DNA of 64,000 nucleotides, taken from an uncultured Alphaproteobacteria bacterium. GTDB lineage: Bacteria > Pseudomonadota > Alphaproteobacteria > GCA-2731375. Positions 30,890 to 40,131 of this stretch are shown here, one piece after another. Numbering within the stretch: position 1 is the stretch's first letter; every line of letters starts with the position of its first letter. The translations under genes and the position numbers were made by a program. Location: positions 124,001-188,000 of the forward strand of contig CATOSZ010000004.1 in NCBI GenBank assembly GCA_951812805.1, given 5' to 3'. The notes beneath the pieces are model-generated. The model was given only the letters and a program-made list of their open reading frames with translations. It was not told the origin of the DNA and did no database searches.

Positions 30890-32812
30890 TCAGTCGGCGA
30901 GCCCGGCCTTTTGCAAGCCTTCCACGAGCCGTCGGTAACTCTCCAGTGCCCCGGCGTCGTTGGACGCGACGATCTCGAGGTACCGGCCGGCCGTGATGTC
31001 TGGCATCACCCGTTTCAGATCCTCGAGGGCTTTCCGAGCGGCATCGCCCTCGCCCAGATGCGCGCGGGCCGCCGCCAAAACGGCGTAGTTGTGCGCATGA
31101 TCGCTATTGGCCGCGATACCCTTCCCCGCGGTTTCGACGGCGTCCGCATCATCGCCGAGAATGACCTGCGCGCGTCCAATCGCGGCGTACCACACCGACC
31201 GCAGCGGGTCCCGGGGGCTCAACGCGAAGGCACGCTCGACCCAGTGGATGGCTTCACGGGGTTTGCCGAGGCGGATGAGGTTCGTGCCGGAGAAGAAATA
31301 GGCCGGCGCGTGATTGCGATTGAGCTCGATGCACTGGCGCATCAACTCCAGGGACCTGCCCGTCTCGCCAGCGGTATAGGCGATGAAGCCGAGCGCGAAG
31401 ACGGCATCGGCGTTCTTGGGGTCGAGGGCGATGGACTGTTCGCCGGCATCGGTCCCCTTGCGGATCGCCTCCCGGCGCGACATCCCCCAACCGTAGTTTG
31501 CGGCGCGGGCGTAGGCGTAGGTCGCGACACCGAGCGCTTCGGCGTTCTCCGGATCGAGAGCCAGGGCACGACGGACGTAGTCGAGGCCGGTGTTGTTGGT
31601 CCCTTCCGTCTGCGGCTTGTTCCAGATTTCCGCCCAGGCGCGCATCGCCAGGTCCATGGAATCGTGGGTTCCGCCATCGCCGCGGCCGCTTCGTTGGCCC
31701 GCCGCGCGACGGCTCATGGCGTCTTTGAGTTCGAGGTTGAGCGAGCGGGCCACCCGCCCGGTGACCTCGTCCTGGAAGGTGTACATGTCATCGACGGTCT
31801 TCTCGTAACGATCCGACCAGATCTGCTGGCCTGTCTCTCCGTCGGTCAGCTGCACGCCGACGCGTACGTTCCCGCCGGCCGGCCGTACGGTTCCTTCGAG
31901 CAGGTAACGCACCTTCAATTCGCCGGCGATCTCTCTCGCGTCGGCATCCCGCCCCCGATAGGTCGCCGCGGTCGCCCGGGAAATTACGAAGCTTCCCGCG
32001 ATACGTGACAGGTCCGCCGTGATGTCTTCGGTCAACGCATCCGCGAAATAGTCGCGGCTCGCGTCGCCGTCGAGATTGCGGAAGGGCAGCACCGCGATCG
32101 ATAGCCTCGGCGGGTCGAGGGCCGGCGGCTCGTCGGCAGAGACGGGGCTCGCGGTCACGCTCGCCGGCGGCGTCTTGAGCCATCCGATCATCTTGCTCAC
32201 CGCTTGACCGGCCGTCCGCGCCGCGTCGGCGATGCCGTGCCGTTCGGCGCCGGCCTGCGGCATCGGGACCGGCGGGCGCACACCTTCCCGGGTGAAGCGA
32301 TAGACGTGGATCGGGCGCGAGATGTTCTTCAGCGTCTGCTCACCACAATCGATGAAGGGATAGGCGAGCTTGTCGCGGACCTGCTCATAGGCGGCCCGCG
32401 AGACGCTGATCCCACCGGGTTCCGCCAGCGCTTCCAGCCGGGCCGCGACATTGACGCCGTCGCCGTGAATATCGTCGCCGTCGATGATGATATCGCCAAC
32501 GTTGATGCCGATGCGCAGCATGATCCGCCGATCGTCGGGCACGCCTACGTTTCTCTCGACCATGCCTTCCTGGATGGCCACCGCGCACTCGACGGCATCA
32601 ACCACACTGGCAAACTCGACCAGGGCCCCATCTCCCATGAGCTTCACGATGCGGCCACCCCGTCGGGTGATGATGGGATTGACGAAGTCTCGGCGAAGCT
32701 GGTTCAACGCTCTCAAGGTGCCGGTCTCGTCCGCGCCCATCAGACGGCTATAGCCGACGACATCGGCCGCCAGTATCGCCGCCAACCGCCTCTGGATGCG
32801 TTGATCGTCCAT
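30890..32812 (-). CDS. Class III adenylate cyclase with TolB-like and TPR domains
   Basis: 640 residues. The N-terminal class III cyclase domain (~8-185) has metal aspartates in ILAADVVGYSRL and LMGDGALVEF, the adenine-type lysine in IVKLMGD and Asp in GDDIHGDGVN, and the Asn/Arg pair in VNVAARLE, so it looks active. A TolB-N-like domain (~235-345: SIAVLPFRNL to WSDRYEK) and several TPRs follow. Soluble, no membrane segment. Start 32812 (MDDQRIQRRLAAILAADV) has a GGTGG site; the longer frame lacks cyclase homology there. Paralogous in layout to the gene at 34975-36732. Confidence 0.85.
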   Translation of the reverse strand: MDDQRIQRRLAAILAADVVGYSRLMGADETGTLRALNQLRRDFVNPIITRRGGRIVKLMGDGALVEFASVVDAVECAVAIQEGMVERNVGVPDDRRIMLRIGINVGDIIIDGDDIHGDGVNVAARLEALAEPGGISVSRAAYEQVRDKLAYPFIDCGEQTLKNISRPIHVYRFTREGVRPPVPMPQAGAERHGIADAARTAGQAVSKMIGWLKTPPASVTASPVSADEPPALDPPRLSIAVLPFRNLDGDASRDYFADALTEDITADLSRIAGSFVISRATAATYRGRDADAREIAGELKVRYLLEGTVRPAGGNVRVGVQLTDGETGQQIWSDRYEKTVDDMYTFQDEVTGRVARSLNLELKDAMSRRAAGQRSGRGDGGTHDSMDLAMRAWAEIWNKPQTEGTNNTGLDYVRRALALDPENAEALGVATYAYARAANYGWGMSRREAIRKGTDAGEQSIALDPKNADAVFALGFIAYTAGETGRSLELMRQCIELNRNHAPAYFFSGTNLIRLGKPREAIHWVERAFALSPRDPLRSVWYAAIGRAQVILGDDADAVETAGKGIAANSDHAHNYAVLAAARAHLGEGDAARKALEDLKRVMPDITAGRYLEIVASNDAGALESYRRLVEGLQKAGLAD

Positions 32813-33254
32813 CTTGCCACCATTTGCCGCGACACGAGATCCAACGATGGAACATCGCCAGGCGGACTTTACCGTGACGCCACGGCTGCTTGTCGACGCG
32901 GATCGAAAACAGGCGAGACATCGCTGCCATCCAACCTGAAGAACTCCGAAATGCGAACGCTCAGGGTGCCGATGATCGACACCGGTATCGGAGACTAAAT
33001 CATCCCCCGAATCCATACCAATTGGCAACGTGACGACCGTCTCGAAGTGGCCATTTCCCGGACCTGGCGTCCAGGTGCCGGTTCGACAACTGTCGCTTGA
33101 ACCGGCTTGCGCGTCACTTTGTGACGTCACTAGGGAACATCGTGCTGGATTCTCGGGGTAGAATCGATCGATGGTCGGGTGAACTCGAACCGAGCCGCGA
33201 AGCCGGTGAGGATCGCGAGGGAATGTCCCGGGCTTACAGAGCGGAGAGCGAACG
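32813..33254. other. 442-bp divergent intergenic region with clustered inverted repeats
   Basis: Separates the first cyclase gene from the TPR gene. No credible coding frame. The only notable content is the cluster of dyads at 33062-33130. No convincing promoter was identified by eye. Confidence 0.7.
33062..33130. repeat. Three consecutive inverted repeats upstream of the TPR gene
   Basis: First: ACCTGG-CGT-CCAGGT (33062-33076). Second: GCCGGTTC (33077-33084) pairs with GAACCGGC (33099-33106), and inside the loop GACA-AC-TGTC pairs again. Third: GTCAC-TTT-GTGAC-GTCAC (33113-33130), in which the last ten bases are also a perfect palindrome. They abut one another and end about 125 bases before the TPR start. 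Confidence 0.75.
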
Positions 33255-34922
33255 ATGGATCCGTATTTCTCACTCGGCGCCTATGCGCGCCCCATTTCAA
33301 CCTCTTCGGACGAAGCCCAAACCTGGTTCAGTCGGGGCTTGAACTGGTGCTATGCGTTCCATCACAAGGAAGCGATCCGGTGTTTCGAGAAGACCGTCGA
33401 ACTCGATCCGGGTTGTGCCATGGGCTATTGGGGCATCGCCTATGCGACGGGCCCCTATTACAACATCCCCTGGAACAAGATGTCGCCGACGGGCCGGCCG
33501 CTGGCGATCGCAACCACCTATGAAAATGCCCGAAAGGCGGTCGAGGTCGCGGCGAACGGTGGTGCGAGCGCCGTGGAAAAGGCCTTGTGCGCCGCCCTCG
33601 CACGGCGCTTTCAGGCGAGCGCGGTCGACGACCTCGAGGTCTTGGGTCAGTGGAACGACGACTATGCCGACGCCATGCGGGAGGTCTACCGGGACTTTGG
33701 CGAGGATTACGACGTCTCTGCCCTGACCGCCGAAGCGCTGATGGTACGCACGCCCTGGCAACTTTGGGATCTGCAGAACCGCGTTCCGGCGGAGGGCACG
33801 GATACCTTGGAGGCGATCGAAATCGTCGAAACCGCTTTGGCGCGCATCGAAGAAAACAACGATGTGCAGCACCCGGGGCTGCTGCACTTCTACATTCACA
33901 TCATGGAAATGTCGCCGGAGCCGGAACGCGCGCTCGACGCCTGCGACAAGCTGCGCCCGTTGGTTCCAGGCTCGGGGCACCTGATCCATATGCCCTCGCA
34001 CATCTACGTCCTGTGCGGGCAGTATGAGAAGACGATCGCCTCCAACGTCGAGGCGGCGGCGGCCGACGAGAAATATCTCGAGTACGACAGCGAGCTCGGC
34101 ATCTATTATGTCTATCTCCTCCACAACATTCATTTCCAGGTCTATGGCGCCTTCTTCTCAGGCCAGTACGAGCCGGCGATCCGTGCGGCGACGCAGATGC
34201 AGGCGACGGTCCGCCCGGAGTATCTGCTCTCCGACCACGCCTTCCTGGTGAACTACCTGGAAGCCTTTTACGGCATGAAGGCGCATGTCCTGATCCGGTT
34301 CGGCAAGTGGCAGGAGATCCTGGACGAGCCGTTGCCGGAAGATCGGGCGCTGTTCTGCGTGACCTATGCGGCATGGCAATACGCCAAGGGGATCGCGCAT
34401 GCTGTGCTCGGAAACATCGACGCGGCCCTGGAACAGCAGCGCCTGCTGCGCGACGCCGTCGCCGCCCTGCCGGCCGACCGGATCGTCTTCCAGAACGACA
34501 CCCGCGACATTCTCGCCGTGGCCGGGCCGATGCTGGCCGGCGAACTGGAATACCGGCGCGGAAACTACGATGTCGCCTTCGCGAACTTGCGCCGGGCGGT
34601 CGAGCTTTACGACACCCTCAACTATTCCGAACCCTGGTCATGGATGATGCCGCCGCGCCATGCCCTGGGCGCGCTGCTTCTCGAACAGGGCCAAGTCGAG
34701 GAGGCGACCGCCGTCTACCGCGCGGATCTGGGGCTGGACGATACCCTCGTCCGCCCGTCACAACATCCCGGCAACATCTGGAGCCTGGTCGGCTACGCGG
34801 AGTGTTGCGAACGGCGGGGCGACCGGCAAACCCTCGAGGCGATCCGCCCGGAACTGGAGAAGGCCCGCCTGATCGCCGACGGTTCGATCGATGTTTCGTG
34901 CTTCTGTCGCACGGCCCATTAG
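33255..34922 (+). CDS. TPR-containing protein with conserved His motifs, function unknown
   Basis: A soluble 555-residue helical-repeat protein with TPR-like pairs along its length (e.g. AIRCFEKTVELDPGCAMGYW near residue 40). Unlike a plain scaffold it carries histidine-rich blocks near residues 211-250: HPGLLHFYIHIMEMS and GHLIHMPSHIYVL. Such invariant-looking histidines suggest a metal or catalytic site. It begins ATG at 33255 behind GCGGAGAGCG. It sits between two cyclase-TPR genes on the opposite strand. No enzyme assignment can be made. Confidence 0.75.
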   Translation: MDPYFSLGAYARPISTSSDEAQTWFSRGLNWCYAFHHKEAIRCFEKTVELDPGCAMGYWGIAYATGPYYNIPWNKMSPTGRPLAIATTYENARKAVEVAANGGASAVEKALCAALARRFQASAVDDLEVLGQWNDDYADAMREVYRDFGEDYDVSALTAEALMVRTPWQLWDLQNRVPAEGTDTLEAIEIVETALARIEENNDVQHPGLLHFYIHIMEMSPEPERALDACDKLRPLVPGSGHLIHMPSHIYVLCGQYEKTIASNVEAAAADEKYLEYDSELGIYYVYLLHNIHFQVYGAFFSGQYEPAIRAATQMQATVRPEYLLSDHAFLVNYLEAFYGMKAHVLIRFGKWQEILDEPLPEDRALFCVTYAAWQYAKGIAHAVLGNIDAALEQQRLLRDAVAALPADRIVFQNDTRDILAVAGPMLAGELEYRRGNYDVAFANLRRAVELYDTLNYSEPWSWMMPPRHALGALLLEQGQVEEATAVYRADLGLDDTLVRPSQHPGNIWSLVGYAECCERRGDRQTLEAIRPELEKARLIADGSIDVSCFCRTAH

Positions 34923-34974
34923 TACGACGACCAGGGCCGGTGCGCTTGACCGTATTGCGCCATGCCCGGCTTGC

Positions 34975-36732
34975 CTATTCCGGCAGCCCGGCGCTGCGCA
35001 GCCCCTCGGCGATACGCTCGATGTCGGCCCTGTTGCGGTAAGAAAGCCCGTCGATATAGGAACCGATGGAGAATCCGGGTTCCTGGCGAAGCACATCACG
35101 GGCGGCTTCGCGAGCTTCGGCCTCCCGACCGAGTTCACCCAAAGCCGAGGCCAAATTCACGTATGCGGCAAGATATCCCGTCTCGCGTTTGAGCGACTCG
35201 CGATAACAGGCAACGGCTTCTTCGAGGCGGCCGGCCATCCGGTAGGCCATGCCCAAGGCCCGGAGGAAACCCGGCCGGTAGAAGGGAGAGAGGCGCATGG
35301 CCCGCTTCACGAGCTCGATGCCGCGCTCGGGGTGGCCGGACTTCGTCATCACGGCTTGGGCGACGCCGCCCAGGTTCTCGGCGCTGTTCGGCGCGAGAGA
35401 GACGGCCTTCTCGGACATCTCGATGGCCTTGTCGTATTCGCCCGCGTTCAGGTGGGTGAGCGCCAGCATCCCATAGGCGTCGGCACAGTCCGGATCCAAC
35501 TCGAGCGCGCGCCGGCCACAGTCAAACGCAGCCGCTTGAGCGCTTTCGAACTTGCTTCGATCACCGAGCCCACCGCCGACATCGGCCTCGGTGAAGTGGA
35601 GCCAGCCACGCATGACCCACGCCGTCGGGTAATCGGGATCGAGTTCGAGCGCGCGTTCGATCAGTTCCCGCGCCCTGGGTTGCGCCTCGGCGGAGCCGCC
35701 CAGGACACCATCGCTCGCCAGCCGCACACATTCCCAGGCTTCGAGATTTCGCGTGCCGCTCGACCAGATCCGGTGCTGCTCCCCCTCGCGCAATTTCACG
35801 TCGAGGGCGACGACGATCTCGCGGACGATCTCGTCCTGAACGACGAAGATATCCTCCAAATTACGGTCGTACCGCTCGGCCCAAAGGTGGCGGCCGCTGG
35901 TCGCATCGATCAGCTGTGCCGTGACGCGCACGCGGTTGCCGCCCTTGCGCACACTGCCTTCCAACACGTAGCCGACGCCCTGCTCGCGGCCAACCTGCTT
36001 CACGTCGACCGCCCTGCCCTTGTAGGTGAAGGACGAATTCCGCGCGACCACCAGCAGACGACTGATCTTGGAGAGCGCCGTGATGATGTCCTCGGCCATG
36101 CCGTCGGCGAAAAACTCCTGCTCCGGATCGGCACTCATAACGGTAAAGGGAAGGACGGCGATCGAGGGGTCGTCGGGAACGCTGAAATCCAGGTCGACCG
36201 CAGTTTCGAAGGCCGTGGCGGGCTTGCTGCCGACTTGGACGCGATAGACCCGCACGGGCTCGGAAATGTTCTTGAGACGTTTTTCGCCGAGATTGTCGAA
36301 GGCGAGACCGACCTTGTTTCCGACTTGGTCGTAGACCATTCCCGACACGCAGATACCGCCCGCTTCGGCCAGCCCCTCGAGCCGCGAGGCGATGTTGACT
36401 CCGCCGCCGAAGATATCCTCGCCCTCGGCGATGATATCGCCGAGATTGACGCCGATGCGGAACTGGAGAGGGTTAGCCGGCGAAGCCCGCCCCCTGATTC
36501 CCCGCTGGATGTCCGCCGCGCATTCCACCGCATTGACGGCGCTCGCGAACTCGGCCAAGACCCCGTCGCCCATCAGCTTGACGATGCGCCCGTCATGACC
36601 GGCGATCGAGGGTTCGACGACCTCTCTCAAGCAGGATTTGAGTGCGGCCAAGGTGCCGACCTCATCCACGCTCATGAGGCGGCTATACCCCGCGACGTCG
36701 GCGGCCAGAATAGCTGCGAGGCGACGTGCCAT
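34975..36732 (-). CDS. Class III adenylate cyclase with TolB-like and TPR domains (second copy)
   Basis: 585 residues. The cyclase domain has aspartates in ILAADVAGYSRL and LMGDGVLAEF, lysine in IVKLMGD, Asp in GEDIFGGGVN and Asn/Arg in VNIASRLE, so the substrate and metal residues are kept. A TolB-like region (SIAVLPFTVM to WAERYDRN) follows, then TPRs to the C-terminus (ALELDPDYPTAW, RALELDPDCADAYG). Start 36732 has AAGGAG six bases upstream. Same architecture as the gene at 30890-32812, but clearly diverged, so an old duplication. Confidence 0.87.
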   Translation of the reverse strand: MARRLAAILAADVAGYSRLMSVDEVGTLAALKSCLREVVEPSIAGHDGRIVKLMGDGVLAEFASAVNAVECAADIQRGIRGRASPANPLQFRIGVNLGDIIAEGEDIFGGGVNIASRLEGLAEAGGICVSGMVYDQVGNKVGLAFDNLGEKRLKNISEPVRVYRVQVGSKPATAFETAVDLDFSVPDDPSIAVLPFTVMSADPEQEFFADGMAEDIITALSKISRLLVVARNSSFTYKGRAVDVKQVGREQGVGYVLEGSVRKGGNRVRVTAQLIDATSGRHLWAERYDRNLEDIFVVQDEIVREIVVALDVKLREGEQHRIWSSGTRNLEAWECVRLASDGVLGGSAEAQPRARELIERALELDPDYPTAWVMRGWLHFTEADVGGGLGDRSKFESAQAAAFDCGRRALELDPDCADAYGMLALTHLNAGEYDKAIEMSEKAVSLAPNSAENLGGVAQAVMTKSGHPERGIELVKRAMRLSPFYRPGFLRALGMAYRMAGRLEEAVACYRESLKRETGYLAAYVNLASALGELGREAEAREAARDVLRQEPGFSIGSYIDGLSYRNRADIERIAEGLRSAGLPE

Positions 36733-36897
36733 ACCGATCTCCTTGACGCGGGAGCTTAGCGGCCCGTCGCCGTCGATTCCATTCCCGTCGAGACAGGCGT
36801 GCATGCCGTCATTGGCCACTCCTCGATCCCCGGTGCCGGCGATACCGTTTTTTCAATTATGACGAATTGACTCCAATCGAACGAGCATCCGTCCTCC

Positions 36898-38115
36898 CTA
36901 CCACGCCGCCTCCAGCAATCGGAGCGCGGCAGCGATCTGCGCCTCTTCGGAGCGTGCGCCGGCGTTCGCGTTGAAGTTCTTCACCGTCTCGGCGGCGATC
37001 GCCTGAAAATCCTCGCGGGCGACGTCCAGATCGCGCAGCCGCGTCGGCACGCCGCTCGCCGTGTAGATCGACTCCATCTCCTCCGCGATTTCCAAGGTCA
37101 GGGCGCGGGCGTCGAGGTTCGCGGCCGAGAGGCCGAGGGCGTCGGCGACGCGGGCCGCGGCGGCCGGCTCGACCGTTTCGGCCAGGCGCATGGCGCTCGC
37201 GTGCACGACGGAGGTCGACTCGCCCTGTCCGATGTGGGGATAGCGCAGGTGCAGCGCGGTCGAGACCGCGTAGTTGCCGCCGAACGGCCCGCCACGGAAG
37301 CCGCGCTGGCCGTCGTCCTCGGCCCGGTTCTGCAGGAAGGCGGCGAGCGCGAGGGCCATACGCGGCGCGGGATCGTCCAGCCGGTCCATCAGGCCGATGT
37401 AGGCACCGTAGCCGAGGCGGAAGGCCTGGGTCTGGTCGCCCTCGGCGAGCGGGTTGAGGTCGAGCCGGCCCTGCGCCGCCACCAGGCTGGCGAACACCGT
37501 CGTCGCGGTGGAGCGGAGCAGCGCCGCCGGCGCACTCATCAGGGCGCCCTCGTCCAGCAGGATCGCGCTCGGCCGGGTCTTGGGATCGAAATATTCCATG
37601 CGGTGGTCGAGGTCGGGATTGTGCAGGCCCGAACCCGCCCGGTTCATCGCACTAGTCGGCGTCGTCGGGATGTTGACGATGGGCAGCTTCGGCGCCATCA
37701 GGCGCGGGCTGTAGGCGGGCGCGCCGTCGGGATACTGCGTCATGAGCTCGAAGGGATCGCCCGCCTCGCCGAGGAAGACGGCGACGGCCCGCACGGCGAC
37801 GATGACGCTGCCGCCGCCGACGGCGATCAACAGGTCCGCGTGTGCCGCCGTCGCTGCCTGCGCGGCGGCCTTGACGGAGGCATAGGTCGAATCCTTCTCG
37901 ATGCCGTCGAACACGCCGGCATAGCCCTCACCGAGCGCCGCCTCGATCCGGCGCACCAGGTCGGTCCGCCGGTTGACCGAGGGGGAGCAGACGACGAAGG
38001 CGCGGGCGGCGCCGGTGCGGGCGACGGCGGCGGCGAGGCTGTCCTCGATCGCGCCGGGTCCGGCGTACAGGCGCCAGGGGTGGCCGGCGGCGCGCAGGCC
38101 CGCCATCTCAGGCAT
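36898..38115 (-). CDS. Iron-containing alcohol dehydrogenase-fold protein with altered metal site
   Basis: 405 residues with the Fe-ADH/maleylacetate-reductase fold: NAD(P)-binding AVGGGSVIVAV (99-109) and IPTTPTSAM (149-157). In active relatives a DxxxH pair follows an ATG-x-D motif; here residues 203-213 read TATTVFASLVA, with no Asp or His. The later PHG histidine region reads HIGQGESTSVVH (294-305). The usual metal ligands therefore seem lost or replaced. Coupled to the acyl-CoA dehydrogenase upstream by an eight-base overlap. A zinc/iron-free reductase or a binding role is possible. Confidence 0.75.
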   Translation of the reverse strand: MPEMAGLRAAGHPWRLYAGPGAIEDSLAAAVARTGAARAFVVCSPSVNRRTDLVRRIEAALGEGYAGVFDGIEKDSTYASVKAAAQAATAAHADLLIAVGGGSVIVAVRAVAVFLGEAGDPFELMTQYPDGAPAYSPRLMAPKLPIVNIPTTPTSAMNRAGSGLHNPDLDHRMEYFDPKTRPSAILLDEGALMSAPAALLRSTATTVFASLVAAQGRLDLNPLAEGDQTQAFRLGYGAYIGLMDRLDDPAPRMALALAAFLQNRAEDDGQRGFRGGPFGGNYAVSTALHLRYPHIGQGESTSVVHASAMRLAETVEPAAAARVADALGLSAANLDARALTLEIAEEMESIYTASGVPTRLRDLDVAREDFQAIAAETVKNFNANAGARSEEAQIAAALRLLEAAW

Positions 38116-39274
38116 AGTCCCTGAGCGTGCGCCGCGCGATCACCATGCGGTGGACCTCGCTCGGCCCCTCGTAGATACGGGCGAGGCGCACGCGCTCGGA
38201 CAGAATGGCGAAGGGCATCTCGCGGCTCATGCCCATGGCGCCGAAACTCTGCATCGCCTGGTCGATGATTTCCTGCGCCATCTCGGTGGCGAAGACCTTG
38301 ATCATCGAGGCGACGGTGCGGACATCCTCGCCCCGGTCCTGGCGCTCGGCGCCGTCCATCACCATCAGCCGGCAGGCGTGGATTTTCGTGGCCGCGTCGG
38401 CGATCCACCATTGGATGGCCTGACGGTCGGAGAGTTTCTGGCCGAACGTCTCGCGCTGCTGGGTGTGTTCGCACATCATGCCGAGCGCACGCTCAGCCAT
38501 GCCGACGCACATCGCGCCCATCTCCAGGCGACGTACGGTCAGCCGGGTCTGCATCGGCGCGAAGCCTTGCCCGACCTCGCCCAGCACCTGGGAGTCCTTC
38601 AACCGCACATCGTCGAACACCAACTCGTAGGTGCGCGCGCCGGCGAGCATGGGGATCTCCCGCTCGATGAAAAAGCCGGGGGTGTCCGGCTCCACGATGA
38701 AGGCGGTGATGCCGCCCCGCGCGCCCTTCCCCGGATCGGTCGTCGCCATCAGGATGATGAAGTCCGACTTCGGTACGTTGGAGACCCAGATCTTGCGCCC
38801 GTTGATCACCCATTCGTCGCCCTCGCGGACGGCGCGGGTCTTCATCTGCGCGGGATCGCCACCGGCGCCGGGCTCCGAAATCGCGATGCAGGACTTGGCC
38901 TCGCCCTGCGCGTAGGGCTGCATGTATTTGATCTGCTGTTCCGGCGAGGCTGCCTCCATCAGCATGTGCAGATTGGGCGAGTCCGGGGGAAAGATGAAGG
39001 GCGTGATCGTGCTCTTCAGCTTCTCCTGGATCGCCAGCATCACCGTGGTCGGCAGGGCCACGCCGCCGACCTCCTCCGGCGCGTCGAGGGCCCAGAGGCC
39101 GAGGTCGCGGCATTTCGCCAGCAGCGGCGCCTCTTCCTCCGCCGTCAGCGCGACCTGGCCACCGGCGGCCTCGCGCGCCATCACCGCCTTCTCGAGCGGC
39201 ATCAACTCCTCGCGGACGAACCTGTCGACGAGGTCGATCACCATCTGGTGCTCTTCGGCGAACGGGGTGGTCAT
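38108..39274 (-). CDS. Acyl-CoA dehydrogenase
   Basis: A 388-residue FAD enzyme of the acyl-CoA dehydrogenase family, oxidising an acyl-CoA at C2-C3. The FAD/substrate segment CIAISEPGAGGDPAQMKTRA and the FAD-contact IWVSNVPKSDF are visible, and the C-terminal region has QSFGAMGMSREMPFAILSERVRLARIYEGPSEV. The typical catalytic glutamate in the YEG motif (IYEGPSEV) is present. Start 39274 follows AAAAAGGAG. Overlaps the Fe-ADH-like gene, suggesting one catabolic pathway; substrate unknown. Confidence 0.9.
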   Translation of the reverse strand: MTTPFAEEHQMVIDLVDRFVREELMPLEKAVMAREAAGGQVALTAEEEAPLLAKCRDLGLWALDAPEEVGGVALPTTVMLAIQEKLKSTITPFIFPPDSPNLHMLMEAASPEQQIKYMQPYAQGEAKSCIAISEPGAGGDPAQMKTRAVREGDEWVINGRKIWVSNVPKSDFIILMATTDPGKGARGGITAFIVEPDTPGFFIEREIPMLAGARTYELVFDDVRLKDSQVLGEVGQGFAPMQTRLTVRRLEMGAMCVGMAERALGMMCEHTQQRETFGQKLSDRQAIQWWIADAATKIHACRLMVMDGAERQDRGEDVRTVASMIKVFATEMAQEIIDQAMQSFGAMGMSREMPFAILSERVRLARIYEGPSEVHRMVIARRTLRDYA

Positions 39275-39334
39275 GGCGCAACTCCTTTTTCGGCCCGGCG
39301 GTCGGCCGGCAAGGTAGCGCACTCGCCCGTCAGC

Positions 39335-40097
39335 TCAAGGGCAGTTGCCGGCGATCCAAAGCCCGGCGTTCTCCCCCCGCGCGCAAAGCCGCTGACGCCA
39401 GAGCCGGGTGAGGATCCAGCCGTCCGGGCCGGCGTGCGCCTGGCCGAAGTACTTCTCCCCGGCGACGGAATCGTCCAGGTAGCCGGTCATCACCAGCTCG
39501 ATTTTCGAGGTGTCGCCAGCGCCGGGCGTGATCGACAGCTTCGTCTCCGGCGCCCCGTCGGCGCCTTCGGGATGGTCGCCCAAGTAGGGGACCAGCAGAT
39601 CCATCAGCCGGGCGGCGCGCGCCTCGTGCCGCGCCCTTGCCGCCGATCACATCCTCCCAACCCCAACGGAACGCGACGCGCGTCGGCCCCTCCCGGCGAA
39701 GGCATGCTTTGTCCGCATCTACGCCGAGGTCGGCGACGCCGACGCGGCGGCCATCATGCACAATGATGTAGCGCCGCGGCTTTGCACCGGGAAAGCGCAA
39801 CGTGTGGCTCCGCCGGCCCGCACAATCCGTCGTGCCGATATTGCCCGCGGGCGATTTGTAGCGAAAAGTGCCCTCGACGCGGATCGTCGCATGGTTCTCG
39901 TCGACCTTCCCGCTGAGTGTGTGACCGCGATACTTGAAGCTGCTGGAAACGCAGAGGTTCGAAATCTCCAGCGTCACCGCCTTGGCTACGGAATCGTAGC
40001 CGGCACAGAAATTCAAGGCATTTGGCTGCGCCCCCGCCGTACCGGCCTGCAGCAACACCATCGCCGCCAAAAGACTTCCACGTATCATCGTCGACAT
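39335..40097 (-). pseudogene. Exported protein gene with a +1 frameshift
   Basis: The first frame encodes a signal peptide (MSTMIRGSLLAAMVLLQAGTAGA) and ~150 residues with cysteines (NFCAGYDS, NLCVSSSF, GTTDCAG, ADKACLR) up to WGWEDVIGGK. It then loses sense near 39634-39636. The next frame continues naturally (ARHEARAARLMDLLVPYLGD to WIAGNCP) and stops at 39335. Removing one base of the three Gs at 39634-39636 restores one ~250-residue frame. Either a true frameshift mutation or a sequencing error. Product unknown, probably periplasmic. Confidence 0.7.
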
Positions 40098-40131
40098 CGC
40101 CACCCCGATCACCCCTCTCGCCGGCACAAAT

